NCBI GenBank assembly: GCA_009922615.1
Contig: RFVF01000012.1
Coordinates: forward strand, 1 to 64,000
Reading direction: 5' to 3'
Length of the DNA stretch: 64,000 nucleotides
Origin: Pseudomonadota bacterium
GTDB taxonomy: Bacteria; Verrucomicrobiota; Verrucomicrobiia; Limisphaerales; SXTU01
The first letter of the stretch is position 1. Each line of letters opens with the position of its first letter. Made by a program: the position numbers and the translations under genes. Shown here piece after piece: positions 51,753-59,935 of this stretch. The notes below the pieces were generated by a model. The model made no database searches and was not told the origin of the DNA. It saw only the letters and a program-made list of their open reading frames with translations.

Positions 51753-52360
51753 CAGAAGAAACGGCGCGGGACGTAGATGCGGTCGCCGGGAAACAACGTC
51801 CGGTCCAAGGTGGGATTCTCGATGGCCGCCTTGCAATCCATCAGTTCCTTCACATCGCCCGTGCGGGTGATGGTAACCTTGGTCTTGTCACCGAACTCGC
51901 TGAAATCGCCGGCGGCGGAAATGGCTTTGAGGACCGTCAGACCAGGCGTGTAGGGGTAGCGGTTGGGCAGCTTGACGAAACCACCGACATACACAAACCG
52001 CTGGTCATCCTGTTTCACCGTCACCGTCATCTTGGTGTAAAAGCTCGGCACGTAACGGGCACGAATCTCGACTTCGAGCTTCGACCGGGTCTTGCCCGCC
52101 GCGACAAAGGTTTGGTCCAGATGCAGGGTGATCTTGCCATCCTCGGAAATGGCCGCGTCCGCCGGTATGGGGCCGCCGGGGATGTCAGCGAGGATGACCT
52201 GGATTTTTTCGCCGACGCGCAGGATGTCGGTGGAATCTGCCGCAGCAGCCCCGCCGGGCGAATGCCCCGTGGCTCTTCCGGTTCCGGCACTGGGAGTGTC
52301 GCAAGCGATGGCGAAACAGCAAGCGAACGCGATGACGACAAGTTTCCAAACGTTCTTCAT
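51752..52360 (-). CDS. Polysaccharide export lipoprotein (Wza/Poly_export type)
   Basis: This 202-residue outer-membrane lipoprotein has a lipobox signal peptide (MKNVWKLVVIAFACCFAIAC). A polysaccharide biosynthesis/export domain (ILRVGEKIQVILADIPG, DGKITLHLDQTFVAAGKTRSKLEVEIRARYV) and one SLBB-type ligand-binding region (VYVGGFVKLPNRYPYTPGLTVLKAISAAGDF) follow. It ends LFPGDRIYVPRRFF. It is shorter than E. coli Wza (no C-terminal amphipathic helix), so outer-membrane passage probably needs the separate beta-barrel at 54.5-55.8 kb. It lies 36 bp after the Wzc-like gene. Confidence 0.87.
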   Translation of the reverse strand: MKNVWKLVVIAFACCFAIACDTPSAGTGRATGHSPGGAAAADSTDILRVGEKIQVILADIPGGPIPADAAISEDGKITLHLDQTFVAAGKTRSKLEVEIRARYVPSFYTKMTVTVKQDDQRFVYVGGFVKLPNRYPYTPGLTVLKAISAAGDFSEFGDKTKVTITRTGDVKELMDCKAAIENPTLDRTLFPGDRIYVPRRFF

Positions 52361-52396
52361 GGGCTTTACGGTGTCCGGTCGCAACGGAGCGGGCAA

Positions 52397-54475
52397 TCAG
52401 TATTTCGACTTAATCGACGGGACCGATGCAGTCGTTGACTTGTGACGGTCAGCCTTGCCTTCCGGCTTGCCGTTGGGGCTGGGCTCGTCGGCGTTGTTGT
52501 TGCTGTGGTAGTGGTAGCCACTGTAGTAGTAATACGACGAGTCGCTGGCGAGGTTGATGTTGTTGAGCACCACGCCGAGGAGCCGGCCGCCGACCTTGTC
52601 CACCATCTGCCGCGCCCGAATGGCGAGGGTCTGCGGGTATTTGCGGTATTGAATGACCAACAGGGAGAGGTCCGCGCCACTGGCTAGCACGGTGGCATCG
52701 CTGACGCCCATGATCGGCGGAGCATCGAAGTGCAGGTCCGGCAGCGAGGTGGTCTGGACCACTTCCTCGAGCTTGTTCTGGCCGAGTAGATAATTGGTGA
52801 GGCCGAGGGAATTGGACAGGCCGAGCCGTTTGTGGAGGCTGGGGCGGCGGAGGTCGGAGTCCACGAGGAGAACCTTGCTGCCGTTCTGGGCGAAGATGGT
52901 GGCCAAATTCAGCACAGTGGTGGACTTGCCCTCGCCCGCGCCACCGCTGACGACGGTGATGGCGTTGGCTTTTTCATTCTTGCGGGTGAAGAGGATGTTG
53001 GTGCGCAGCACGCGGTAGGCTTCCGCATGCGGGCTGTCCGAACCTTCATCCAGTAGCGCGCCGACGTTTTGCGGAATGACGGCAAGGACCGGTGCCTGCA
53101 AGGCGCGCTCCACGTCGTCGATGGTCTTCACGCTGGTGTCGAGGTATTCGATGAAGAAGGCCAGGCCGATGCCGAGCATGAGGCCGACCAACGCCCCGAG
53201 AGCCACGTTGAGCTTCATCTTCGGGTAGGCGGCTTTGACGGCGGATTCGGCCACGTCGATGATGCGGACGGCGGAGGTGACCGGGATGTCGGCATCCAAT
53301 TCTTCCACCTGAATCTTGTTTTCCACCAGGTCGCGCAGCCGTTGATACCGTTCCAGAACTTGCAGCGCCAGCAGGTATTCGCGGTTCTTTTTCACGGCCG
53401 TTCGGCTCAACTCCTTGGCTTCCTCCAACCGCTTGGTGATGTCGTCGAGCGAAGCCTTGAGCGCGGTCAGATCGGTGTTCAAGCTGATCATGATGCCGTC
53501 CACCGTCGCATTGATCTGTGAATTCAGCTTGGCGATGACCGCCTCCATCTGGATGTAGGTCGGGTGGTTGGTGCCCAGCTCCTTGCTTTTGGCAACGAAC
53601 TCTTTTTCAGCGACACTCAACTCATCCAGACGGCGGGCCAGATTCTCGTCGTTAAGGTTTAAGCGGATCGCATACTTGAGCTTTTCGGGGGAGGCTTTGA
53701 GGAAGGCGTCGTAGCGGGTCTGGCGCTGGACATAATTGGCCCGCATGTCCAAGGTCTGGCGTTCGAGTTCGCGGATGGTGTCCACTTCCAACCCGGTGAC
53801 ACTGCCGGGGGTTTCCTGAATGGGGTTGAGGCGGGATTCCTTCAGGATCTGGTTGACGTTGCTTTGCGCGCTCTGAACCAGCGCCTCCTTGCCCGCGAGC
53901 TTGTCCCGCATCGCCTTGATCCCCTGGGCCTTGGACCGTTTGCGCAGTTCATCGCGGCTCTCCTTGTAAACCTCGGCAATCTTGTTCGCGATGTCCGCCG
54001 CCTCGGCCTTGTCTTTGCTGTAAACGTTGATCTCGATGATGCTGGTGTTGCGGACGTTGCGCGGGTCGATGATCTTCTGGAGCATCTCGAAGGCCTTGAT
54101 CTTGGATTCGCCCAAGAGGTATTTCTGATTCCACCGCTGCACCAGTTTCAGATCGTCGATGACCTTGTAGAGCACTTCCTTCGATTGAATGATCTCGAAT
54201 TGCGTCATCACGAAGTAGGGATCGTAGCCCATCTGAACTTCCCGCTGCGCCAGCGGCGAGATGTCCCCGGTGTCCTTCTGCACATCCATGCGGACGGAGC
54301 TCATATAGGTCGGCTCGATCCACTGGGTCAGCAACGTAGTCGTGGTGACGACCAGCACGAACACCATGAAGATGATGAGCTTGCGCATCCGGATGATGCG
54401 CCAGTAGTCGAGGAAATGGAGCTTGTTCTCCGGTGTCCCGGAGGCTGAGTCAGCGTATGAGGGGGCTGCGTCCAT
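52397..54475 (-). CDS. Wzc-like chain-length regulator and tyrosine autokinase with an internal deletion
   Basis: This 692-residue inner-membrane protein has a Wzz domain between two helices (about 32-51 and 424-442) with a long coiled-coil periplasmic part. A BY-kinase domain follows: Walker A GGAGEGKST at 511-519, Walker A' VLLVDSDLRRP at 535-545 and Walker B DAPPIMGVSD at 584-593. The C-terminal tail SSYYYYSGYHYH is the usual autophosphorylated tyrosine cluster. At residues 581-584 (LHF-DAPPI, near 52724-52731) about 35 residues that normally separate the LHFLPSG-type strand from Walker B are missing, in frame. The ATPase fold is likely damaged. It regulates exopolysaccharide length together with the Wza-like protein. 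Confidence 0.85.
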   Translation of the reverse strand: MDAAPSYADSASGTPENKLHFLDYWRIIRMRKLIIFMVFVLVVTTTTLLTQWIEPTYMSSVRMDVQKDTGDISPLAQREVQMGYDPYFVMTQFEIIQSKEVLYKVIDDLKLVQRWNQKYLLGESKIKAFEMLQKIIDPRNVRNTSIIEINVYSKDKAEAADIANKIAEVYKESRDELRKRSKAQGIKAMRDKLAGKEALVQSAQSNVNQILKESRLNPIQETPGSVTGLEVDTIRELERQTLDMRANYVQRQTRYDAFLKASPEKLKYAIRLNLNDENLARRLDELSVAEKEFVAKSKELGTNHPTYIQMEAVIAKLNSQINATVDGIMISLNTDLTALKASLDDITKRLEEAKELSRTAVKKNREYLLALQVLERYQRLRDLVENKIQVEELDADIPVTSAVRIIDVAESAVKAAYPKMKLNVALGALVGLMLGIGLAFFIEYLDTSVKTIDDVERALQAPVLAVIPQNVGALLDEGSDSPHAEAYRVLRTNILFTRKNEKANAITVVSGGAGEGKSTTVLNLATIFAQNGSKVLLVDSDLRRPSLHKRLGLSNSLGLTNYLLGQNKLEEVVQTTSLPDLHFDAPPIMGVSDATVLASGADLSLLVIQYRKYPQTLAIRARQMVDKVGGRLLGVVLNNINLASDSSYYYYSGYHYHSNNNADEPSPNGKPEGKADRHKSTTASVPSIKSKY

Positions 54476-54481
54476 GTGCTT

Positions 54482-54518
54482 AAAATAAAAGGAGGCCAGA
54501 GTTCGTGCTCCAGCCTCC
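54482..54518 (-). terminator. Rho-independent terminator after the outer-membrane barrel gene
   Basis: On the minus strand GGAGGC and GCCTCC arms (54513-54518 and 54491-54496) with an inner CTGGAG/CTCTGG pairing are followed by TTTTATTTTA. It lies between the barrel stop (54542) and the Wzc start (54475), so Wzc would need its own promoter or read-through. Confidence 0.75.
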
Positions 54519-54541
54519 CTCGCAGTTCAAAGAGTCGTCAA

Positions 54542-55834
54542 TCAGTAAGATGCCCTAAAGCCAAGGTAAACCCGGTTGCGATAGTAGCTGCGACCGGCCA
54601 AGTCAGAATCCAGCCGATCGTAGTTGTAGCCAGCTTCCATGGACCAGAACTGGTGGAACTTCCATTCCACATTCAGCCCGGTGGTAAAGAGGTTGTCGGC
54701 CGTGTCGGTCGTGCCCCGGTATTCCGAGTGTTGAAATTGAGCCAGCAGGCTACCCTTCAAGTCCGGGAGGAACTCGTGATTGAGCGAGCCATAAACCGTG
54801 GTGGCCGCAGCATCCACTGAGGTGGAAATATCGGTGGTGATGCGGGTCACGCGGACGCCGAGCTGTAGGGAACTGTTCGGCAGGTAATCCCAGGTTCCAT
54901 TGGCATCCGCATAGGGGCTGACCTGGGAGCGTTGAAAGGCAGGCGAGGCGGGAACCAACGCGGCCAGCGCAGCATCCGCCGAGGCGGCGTTGGGATACTC
55001 GACGTATTGGAGGCCAACACGACCATTCACTTTGAGTTCAGGGGTGAACTTATGGCTTACGCCAGTGAAGAAATAGTGTGACCGAGTATCACGTGACTCA
55101 GGCAGAACCGTCCCGATTATGAAATCCTTGCTCGTCGAATCGGTCAGCCCGAGCGAATAGCCCATCAGCAACTCCGTCCCGGTCTCGTCGAAAATCCGGT
55201 AGCGGCCCGCAATGGTGAAGAGATGCTCCACGCGGTCCAGCAACGCAGACCGGGAGCCAACCGCCCCCCCCTTGCTGGAATTGTCCTCCTGATAATCGTA
55301 AAATGTGTTCGCGTAGCTCACCTCGCCGGACCACCGCTCGATGATATCGTCCCACGCATATTTCAGCTGGACATTGTTGCGGATGTTGCTCCCGTCCGTG
55401 CGACTGAACGTGGAAACCAAGCCCGGATCCAACACGCCGGGCTCCTGAGCGACAGCGAAGGAGTCCGTCACGGTCAAGCTCTGCTTCTCGGTGAAGCGAT
55501 GCGTGAAATCAGCGCCAAAGTCAAAGCTGTGATCCGCCGAGCCCGAGGTGCGGTCCTCGTAGTAGCGCATTCCATACCGCGAATTAAGATTCAACGACGA
55601 CTGTCCCCAATCCAGTTTGTAGCTTCCGGACGGGCTGAGTTCCAAACCCCAGCTAGACCGCTTGGTTGGGCTGCCCGGAGCTGGAGCCTTGGACGGCGAC
55701 GTCGTGTAGTTGTCGTCGTAAAAGCTGCGGACGCTCGCCGTGACGTTCCATGGCTTGGCTTCCTGTGCCTGCGCGGGTTGCACCGCCACCGCACCCAGCA
55801 CAGCCGCTCCCGTTGTCGCAATGATCCGATTCAT
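54542..55834 (-). CDS. Outer-membrane beta-barrel protein of the exopolysaccharide cluster
   Basis: This 430-residue protein has a signal peptide (MNRIIATTGAAVLGAVAVQPAQAQ). Many alternating amphipathic strands with aromatic girdles follow (SLNLNSRYGMRYYED, RSHYFFTGVSHKFTPELKVNGRVGLQYVEY, AGYNYDRLDSDLAGRSYYRNRVYLGFRASY), ending in a C-terminal Tyr as outer-membrane barrels do. It resembles the EpsL/putative porin-type barrels that partner short Wza-like lipoproteins in exopolysaccharide export. It is the first gene of the minus-strand cluster. The ATG at 55832-55834 is used; upstream codons look non-coding. Confidence 0.82.
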   Translation of the reverse strand: MNRIIATTGAAVLGAVAVQPAQAQEAKPWNVTASVRSFYDDNYTTSPSKAPAPGSPTKRSSWGLELSPSGSYKLDWGQSSLNLNSRYGMRYYEDRTSGSADHSFDFGADFTHRFTEKQSLTVTDSFAVAQEPGVLDPGLVSTFSRTDGSNIRNNVQLKYAWDDIIERWSGEVSYANTFYDYQEDNSSKGGAVGSRSALLDRVEHLFTIAGRYRIFDETGTELLMGYSLGLTDSTSKDFIIGTVLPESRDTRSHYFFTGVSHKFTPELKVNGRVGLQYVEYPNAASADAALAALVPASPAFQRSQVSPYADANGTWDYLPNSSLQLGVRVTRITTDISTSVDAAATTVYGSLNHEFLPDLKGSLLAQFQHSEYRGTTDTADNLFTTGLNVEWKFHQFWSMEAGYNYDRLDSDLAGRSYYRNRVYLGFRASY

Positions 55835-55935
55835 AAGACCTAAATGCCCGTGTTTCCCACTGAAATTTCGCCGCTTTGGTAATGGATCAGCCCCCACCGG
55901 TCAACGCTATTCTCTCCCACCTCGTAAAAAACCCT

Positions 55936-56781
55936 TCACGGCCGATCCGCCTCACGCACCCGCTCCAGAACCACATCGGCCAGCAACGGCTCGGTGCCGA
56001 TGCTCGGCGCATACCAGAGGCGCTTGCCGTGCCGCTCCGTTGGGTTACGCCAGGTCGGCTGGCCGCTGCGGAAACGCTCCTGCACCACCGCTGCCGGCTC
56101 GCCCAACATCATCGGAATGTCCTCATACGAATGCAGGCCGTCGCTGATGAAGAAGGGCACCATGACGAGGTTCCGCACCTGCGCCAGCCGCCAACAATCG
56201 CCGATGCGCGGCTCCTCCTCCATGAAGACCGCGTGGACTTCCGCGTAAATTTCCCGCGCCCGGATCAGTTCCACCTGCCGCTCGATGGCCTTGCGTGAAT
56301 TCTCGTTGTTCCCCGTCCCGTGCCCGGCGATGAAGAGCGCAGTGTCGGCCGGCTTGGGCAATGCCGGGAAAGGATGCCGCTCCACCACACCCCGTGCCCG
56401 GGCCAGCAACACGTTCGTCATGCTCGGGTGCGTCCCCACCGGACCGCAGTAGTGCAGCATCTGTCCGCCGCACAGCCGGATACGCGGGAAATCTTTCTGG
56501 CCGGGCTGGCAAAAACCGAGTTCCCGCGGGATGACCTCCTCCGTAAAATAGCCCTCGCTGATGAACAGCGGGACAATGAAGACACGCCGCGCGAACACGC
56601 CACGCAGCACACCACTCACGGACGGCTCCTCTTTCCAGAAGCACTCCACGACTTGCGCAAACACCCCGCGTCGCCGCAACTCATCCGCGTGCTGATGCGT
56701 TGGCGCGGCGGAATCCGCGTTCAATGTCGAGCCGTGCCCGACCAATACCAGTGCCGCATCCGTGTATGAGTCATTTGCCAC
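55936..56781 (-). CDS. Double-domain CbiX/SirB-like chelatase family protein
   Basis: This 281-residue protein has two copies of the CbiX (sirohydrochlorin chelatase) half-domain. The first starts ALVLVGHGSTLNADS with the catalytic His at 16 and continues IVPLFISEGYFTEEVIPRELG. The second starts ALFIAGHGTGNNENSRKAIERQVELIRA and continues VMVPFFISDGLHSYEDIP with a second His. The family inserts Fe2+ or Co2+ into sirohydrochlorin. A siroheme enzyme lies 6 kb away, so siroheme synthesis is a fair guess, but the EEPSVSG/MEEEPRIGD insert and length differ from SirB. Start: ATG at 56779-56781. Confidence 0.8.
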   Translation of the reverse strand: MANDSYTDAALVLVGHGSTLNADSAAPTHQHADELRRRGVFAQVVECFWKEEPSVSGVLRGVFARRVFIVPLFISEGYFTEEVIPRELGFCQPGQKDFPRIRLCGGQMLHYCGPVGTHPSMTNVLLARARGVVERHPFPALPKPADTALFIAGHGTGNNENSRKAIERQVELIRAREIYAEVHAVFMEEEPRIGDCWRLAQVRNLVMVPFFISDGLHSYEDIPMMLGEPAAVVQERFRSGQPTWRNPTERHGKRLWYAPSIGTEPLLADVVLERVREADRP

Positions 56782-56835
56782 GCGCCATAAGTAGCGCGGA
56801 ATCGAGGAAAGCCCAAGCCCGTTCCCGCATCACCG

Positions 56836-56868
56836 CCCTGAACTTTGCACCTTGAACTTTGACCTCAG
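56836..56868. repeat. Heptanucleotide repeat upstream of the ABC transporter operon
   Basis: The tract reads CCCTGAACTTTGCACCTTGA followed by ACTTTGACCTCAG, with a 7-nt period of CTTTGAA type, about 25-55 bp before the start of the ABC ATPase gene. It is nearly the same sequence as the tract at 4378. Confidence 0.55.
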
Positions 56869-56892
56869 AACGGCACCCTCCCTGTGTCTGCC

Positions 56893-57852
56893 ATGTCCCC
56901 GCCGCTGCTCACTCAACCACCGCGCCCCGCCGTCCGGCTCACCAACGTCACCAAGACCTTCGGAGCGCACACCGCCGTCCGCCAGCTCTCCCTCTCCGTC
57001 CCCACTGGCTGCACCTACGGCTTCATCGGACCCAACGGCTCCGGCAAGACCACGACCATCCGCACCATTCTCCACATCTTCCACCCTGACTCCGGCGAAG
57101 TCGAAGTCCTCGGCGAGCGCAGCACCCGCGCCGCCAACGACCGCATCGGCTACCTGCCCGAGGAACGCGGCCTCTACAAGAAAATGACCGTCCACCGCGT
57201 GCTCGCCTACTACGCCGCGCTCAAGGGCATGAAGCGCGCCGATGCCGCCGCCGAGATTCAGAAGTGGCTCGCGAAAATGGGCCTGAGCGAGTGGGCCGAC
57301 AAAAAGGTCGAAGCGCTCTCCAAAGGCATGGCGCAGAAAATCCAGTTCATCGCCGCCGTCATCGCCCGGCCCGAGCTGCTCATCCTCGACGAACCCTTCT
57401 CCGGCCTCGACCCGGTGAACCTTGAAGTCATCCGCGCCGCCATTCTCGAACTCCGCGCCGCCGGCACCACCGTCATCTTCAGCACGCACGACATGGCGAT
57501 GGCGGAGACAATGTGCGACTTCATCTTCATGATCTACCGAGGCAACAAAGTCCTCGACGGCACGCTCGCCGACATCCAGCGCAGCTACGGCGAAGACACC
57601 GTGCGGGTGAACTGCACCGGCGGCGCCGACCTCCTGCGCAACCTGCCGGGCGTCGAACTAGTCCGCGACCTCGGCCAATCCCAGGAACTCCGTCACCCCG
57701 ATCCACAAGCCCTCCTCCGCGAGCTGGCGGCCCGCACAACCGTCCGGCATTTCGAGGTCTGCCAGCCCTCGCTACACGACATCTTCATCCGCATCGCGAA
57801 ACCGGACTCGCAGGAGATGCAAGTGCCCAAGACGACGGGAGGAGGGTCGTGA
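56893..57852 (+). CDS. ABC transporter ATP-binding protein (NatA-like)
   Basis: This ATPase of about 319 residues powers an ABC-2 exporter. It has Walker A GPNGSGKTTTIR, Q-loop region RIGYLPEERGLYKKMTV, signature LSKGMAQKIQFI (a variant of LSGGQ), Walker B LLILDEPFSGLDPVN and the switch His in FSTHDM. The C-terminal accessory domain (about 225-310) matches the DUF4162-type extension of NatA/YhaQ-like proteins. A GTG three codons upstream (56884) is an alternative start. Its stop overlaps the ATG of the dioxygenase gene (TGATG-type), indicating coupling. The cognate permease is two genes on. Confidence 0.9.
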   Translation: MSPPLLTQPPRPAVRLTNVTKTFGAHTAVRQLSLSVPTGCTYGFIGPNGSGKTTTIRTILHIFHPDSGEVEVLGERSTRAANDRIGYLPEERGLYKKMTVHRVLAYYAALKGMKRADAAAEIQKWLAKMGLSEWADKKVEALSKGMAQKIQFIAAVIARPELLILDEPFSGLDPVNLEVIRAAILELRAAGTTVIFSTHDMAMAETMCDFIFMIYRGNKVLDGTLADIQRSYGEDTVRVNCTGGADLLRNLPGVELVRDLGQSQELRHPDPQALLRELAARTTVRHFEVCQPSLHDIFIRIAKPDSQEMQVPKTTGGGS

Positions 57853-58517
57853 TGGACTATCACGTCGAACCGCATGGGTTTGCATTCTGCCGGCAGGTCA
57901 TAGAACCGGAGGCGTTGAACCGGTTCACCAAGTTGCTCGGTCCGGTCACGGGCGCTGGACGGCGCGGGCTACTGCGCGAACCTGCCGTCACCGAATTGGC
58001 ACGCTCGGAACGGTTGCTTGCTCTCGTGCGCCCACACGTCCCAACTGAACCATTGCCGGTGCGGGCCATCTATTTCGACAAGAGCCCCGAAGCCAACTGG
58101 CTCGTCGCATGGCATCAGGACTTGACGCTCTCGGTCCGCGCGCGTGCCGAAGTGCCCGGGTTTGGACCGTGGAGCACCAAGGACGGCGTGCCGCACGTCC
58201 AGCCGCCGATGGCATTGCTCGAACAGATGCTCGCTGTCCGGCTCCACTTCGATGACACCGACGAGGCCAACGGTGCCTTGCGGGTGATGCCGAAGACTCA
58301 TTGTCTGGGTCGGTTGTCCGCTGAATCCATCCAAGGATTACGATCAAGCCAGCCCGAAGTTCTGTGTAATGCAGCGGCCGGGGATGCGCTGTTGATGCGC
58401 CCGTTGCTGCTGCACGCTTCGGGTCGTTCCACCAGCCCCCGGCACCGCAGGGTGTTGCATTTGGAATACGCTGGGTTTCAGTTGCCGCCAGAACTTGAGT
58501 GGAACGAAGCCGCCTGA
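57852..58517 (+). CDS. Phytanoyl-CoA dioxygenase (PhyH) family protein
   Basis: This 221-residue Fe(II)/2-oxoglutarate dioxygenase is predicted by its metal triad: H88-x-D90 in WHQDLTLSV and H188 in LLLHASGRS. R199/R200 in PRHRRVLHLEY can bind 2-oxoglutarate. It is shorter than human PhyH and may hydroxylate a small lipid, amino acid or natural product. The gene starts in the stop of the ABC ATPase gene and ends 23 bp before the permease start, so it is part of the operon. The frame is also open upstream, but that is the ATPase gene in another frame. Confidence 0.85.
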   Translation: MDYHVEPHGFAFCRQVIEPEALNRFTKLLGPVTGAGRRGLLREPAVTELARSERLLALVRPHVPTEPLPVRAIYFDKSPEANWLVAWHQDLTLSVRARAEVPGFGPWSTKDGVPHVQPPMALLEQMLAVRLHFDDTDEANGALRVMPKTHCLGRLSAESIQGLRSSQPEVLCNAAAGDALLMRPLLLHASGRSTSPRHRRVLHLEYAGFQLPPELEWNEAA

Positions 58518-58540
58518 CCGACTGGAAATTCCTTTTCGCC

Positions 58541-59887
58541 ATGAACAAAATCCGGCGCGTCGCCCTCACCGAATACCTCAACGCCGTGCGCAGCAAGGCG
58601 TTCATCATCGGCGTGCTGATGCTGCCCGTCATCATGGCCGCCTCGGTCGCCGTGCAGGTTTTCGCCCAGAAGAAAACCGATCTCACCCCGCGCCGCTTCG
58701 CCGTGCTTGACCGCTCGGGCCAGCTCTACGCCGTCCTCGCGGCCAAGGCCAAATCGCGGAACGACTGGCTCCACACGAACGACGCCTCCGTCTCCGTCGA
58801 GATGAAGGGGCAGCGGTTGAAAATGGATTTGCCCAAGCAGCCTGAATTCGTGCCCGAGGAGTTCAAACCCACGGGCGACGACGAGAAGGCCGCCGAACTC
58901 CAGCTCTCCGAACGCGTGCGGCGGAAGGAGCTTTTCGCCTTCGTCATCATCGGGCGAAACGTGCTCGCGCGCGGGGCCACCAACCACATGGAACTGCTCT
59001 ACCACACCCAAACCCCGACCTTTCAGGAGCTGCCCAACTGGCTCGACAGCACGCTCAACGCGGAAATCCGCGAGCGCCGTTTCACCGCCGCCGGCGTGGA
59101 CTCGCAGCAGGTCCGGCTCCTCTCGCAGTCCGTCCCCTTGCAACGCCTCGGCCTCGCGGAAAAGAAAACCAGCGGTGAAGTCGTCGCCGCCAAGCGCGAC
59201 AACCCCATCGCCACCCACGCCGTGCCCATCGGCGCGATGATGCTCCTCTTCATGACGGTGATGAGCAGCGCCCCCGCGCTGCTGAACACCGTGCTCGAAG
59301 AAAAGATGGCCAAGATTTCCGAGGTGCTCCTCGCCAGCGTGTCGCCCTTCCAGCTCATGCTCGGCAAGCTCGTCGGCACGGTGATGGTCTCCTTCACGCT
59401 CTCGACGTTTTACCTCGCCGGAGTGGCGTGGATGCTGTGGAAATTCGATCAGCTCGGGAACGTGCCGGGCCAGCTCTTCGCGTGGTTCTTCCTCTTCCAG
59501 TTGCTGGCGCTGCTGATCTTCGGCTCCATGTTCATCGCCGTGGGCGCAGCGTGCAGTGAAATCCGCGACGCGCAAAACCTGATGATGCCCGTGATGATGA
59601 CCATCATGCTCCCGATGATGACGTGGATGGCTGTGCTACAATCCCCCACCAGTCCGTTCTCCCGCGCCCTCTCGCTCTTCCCGCCGGCCACGCCGCTCAT
59701 CATGTTCCTGCGGATCGCCATTCCGCCCGGTCCGGCCTGGTGGGAAGTGGCGCTGGGCCTCGTCCTCACCACGCTCTTCATGATCGGTTGCGTGTGGGCG
59801 AGCGCGAAAATCTTCCGCATCGGCATCCTGTCACAAGGCCAGGCTCCGAGCCTGCCGAAGCTGGTGACGTGGGTATTTTCCAAATGA
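58541..59887 (+). CDS. ABC-2 type permease (NatB-like)
   Basis: This 448-residue permease has one N-terminal helix (SKAFIIGVLMLPVIMAASVAVQVFA) and an extracytoplasmic domain of about 180 residues. Five to six helices follow (IGAMMLLFMTVMSSAPALLNTVLEEKMAKISEVLLASVSPFQLMLGKLVG, SFTLSTFYLAGVAWML, FAWFFLFQLLALLIFGSMFIAVGAAC, LMMPVMMTIMLPMMTWM, WWEVALGLVLTTLFMIGCVWA). The EEKMAKISEVLLASVSP segment is the classic ABC-2/NatB mark. With the NatA-like ATPase it forms an exporter, possibly for Na+, peptide or lipid. The ATG at 58541 is used. Confidence 0.9.
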   Translation: MNKIRRVALTEYLNAVRSKAFIIGVLMLPVIMAASVAVQVFAQKKTDLTPRRFAVLDRSGQLYAVLAAKAKSRNDWLHTNDASVSVEMKGQRLKMDLPKQPEFVPEEFKPTGDDEKAAELQLSERVRRKELFAFVIIGRNVLARGATNHMELLYHTQTPTFQELPNWLDSTLNAEIRERRFTAAGVDSQQVRLLSQSVPLQRLGLAEKKTSGEVVAAKRDNPIATHAVPIGAMMLLFMTVMSSAPALLNTVLEEKMAKISEVLLASVSPFQLMLGKLVGTVMVSFTLSTFYLAGVAWMLWKFDQLGNVPGQLFAWFFLFQLLALLIFGSMFIAVGAACSEIRDAQNLMMPVMMTIMLPMMTWMAVLQSPTSPFSRALSLFPPATPLIMFLRIAIPPGPAWWEVALGLVLTTLFMIGCVWASAKIFRIGILSQGQAPSLPKLVTWVFSK

Positions 59888-59935
59888 TGAACCGGCCTTG
59901 GCCTGCGCCCTTCCCCTGCCCTATTCTTCGCCCAC

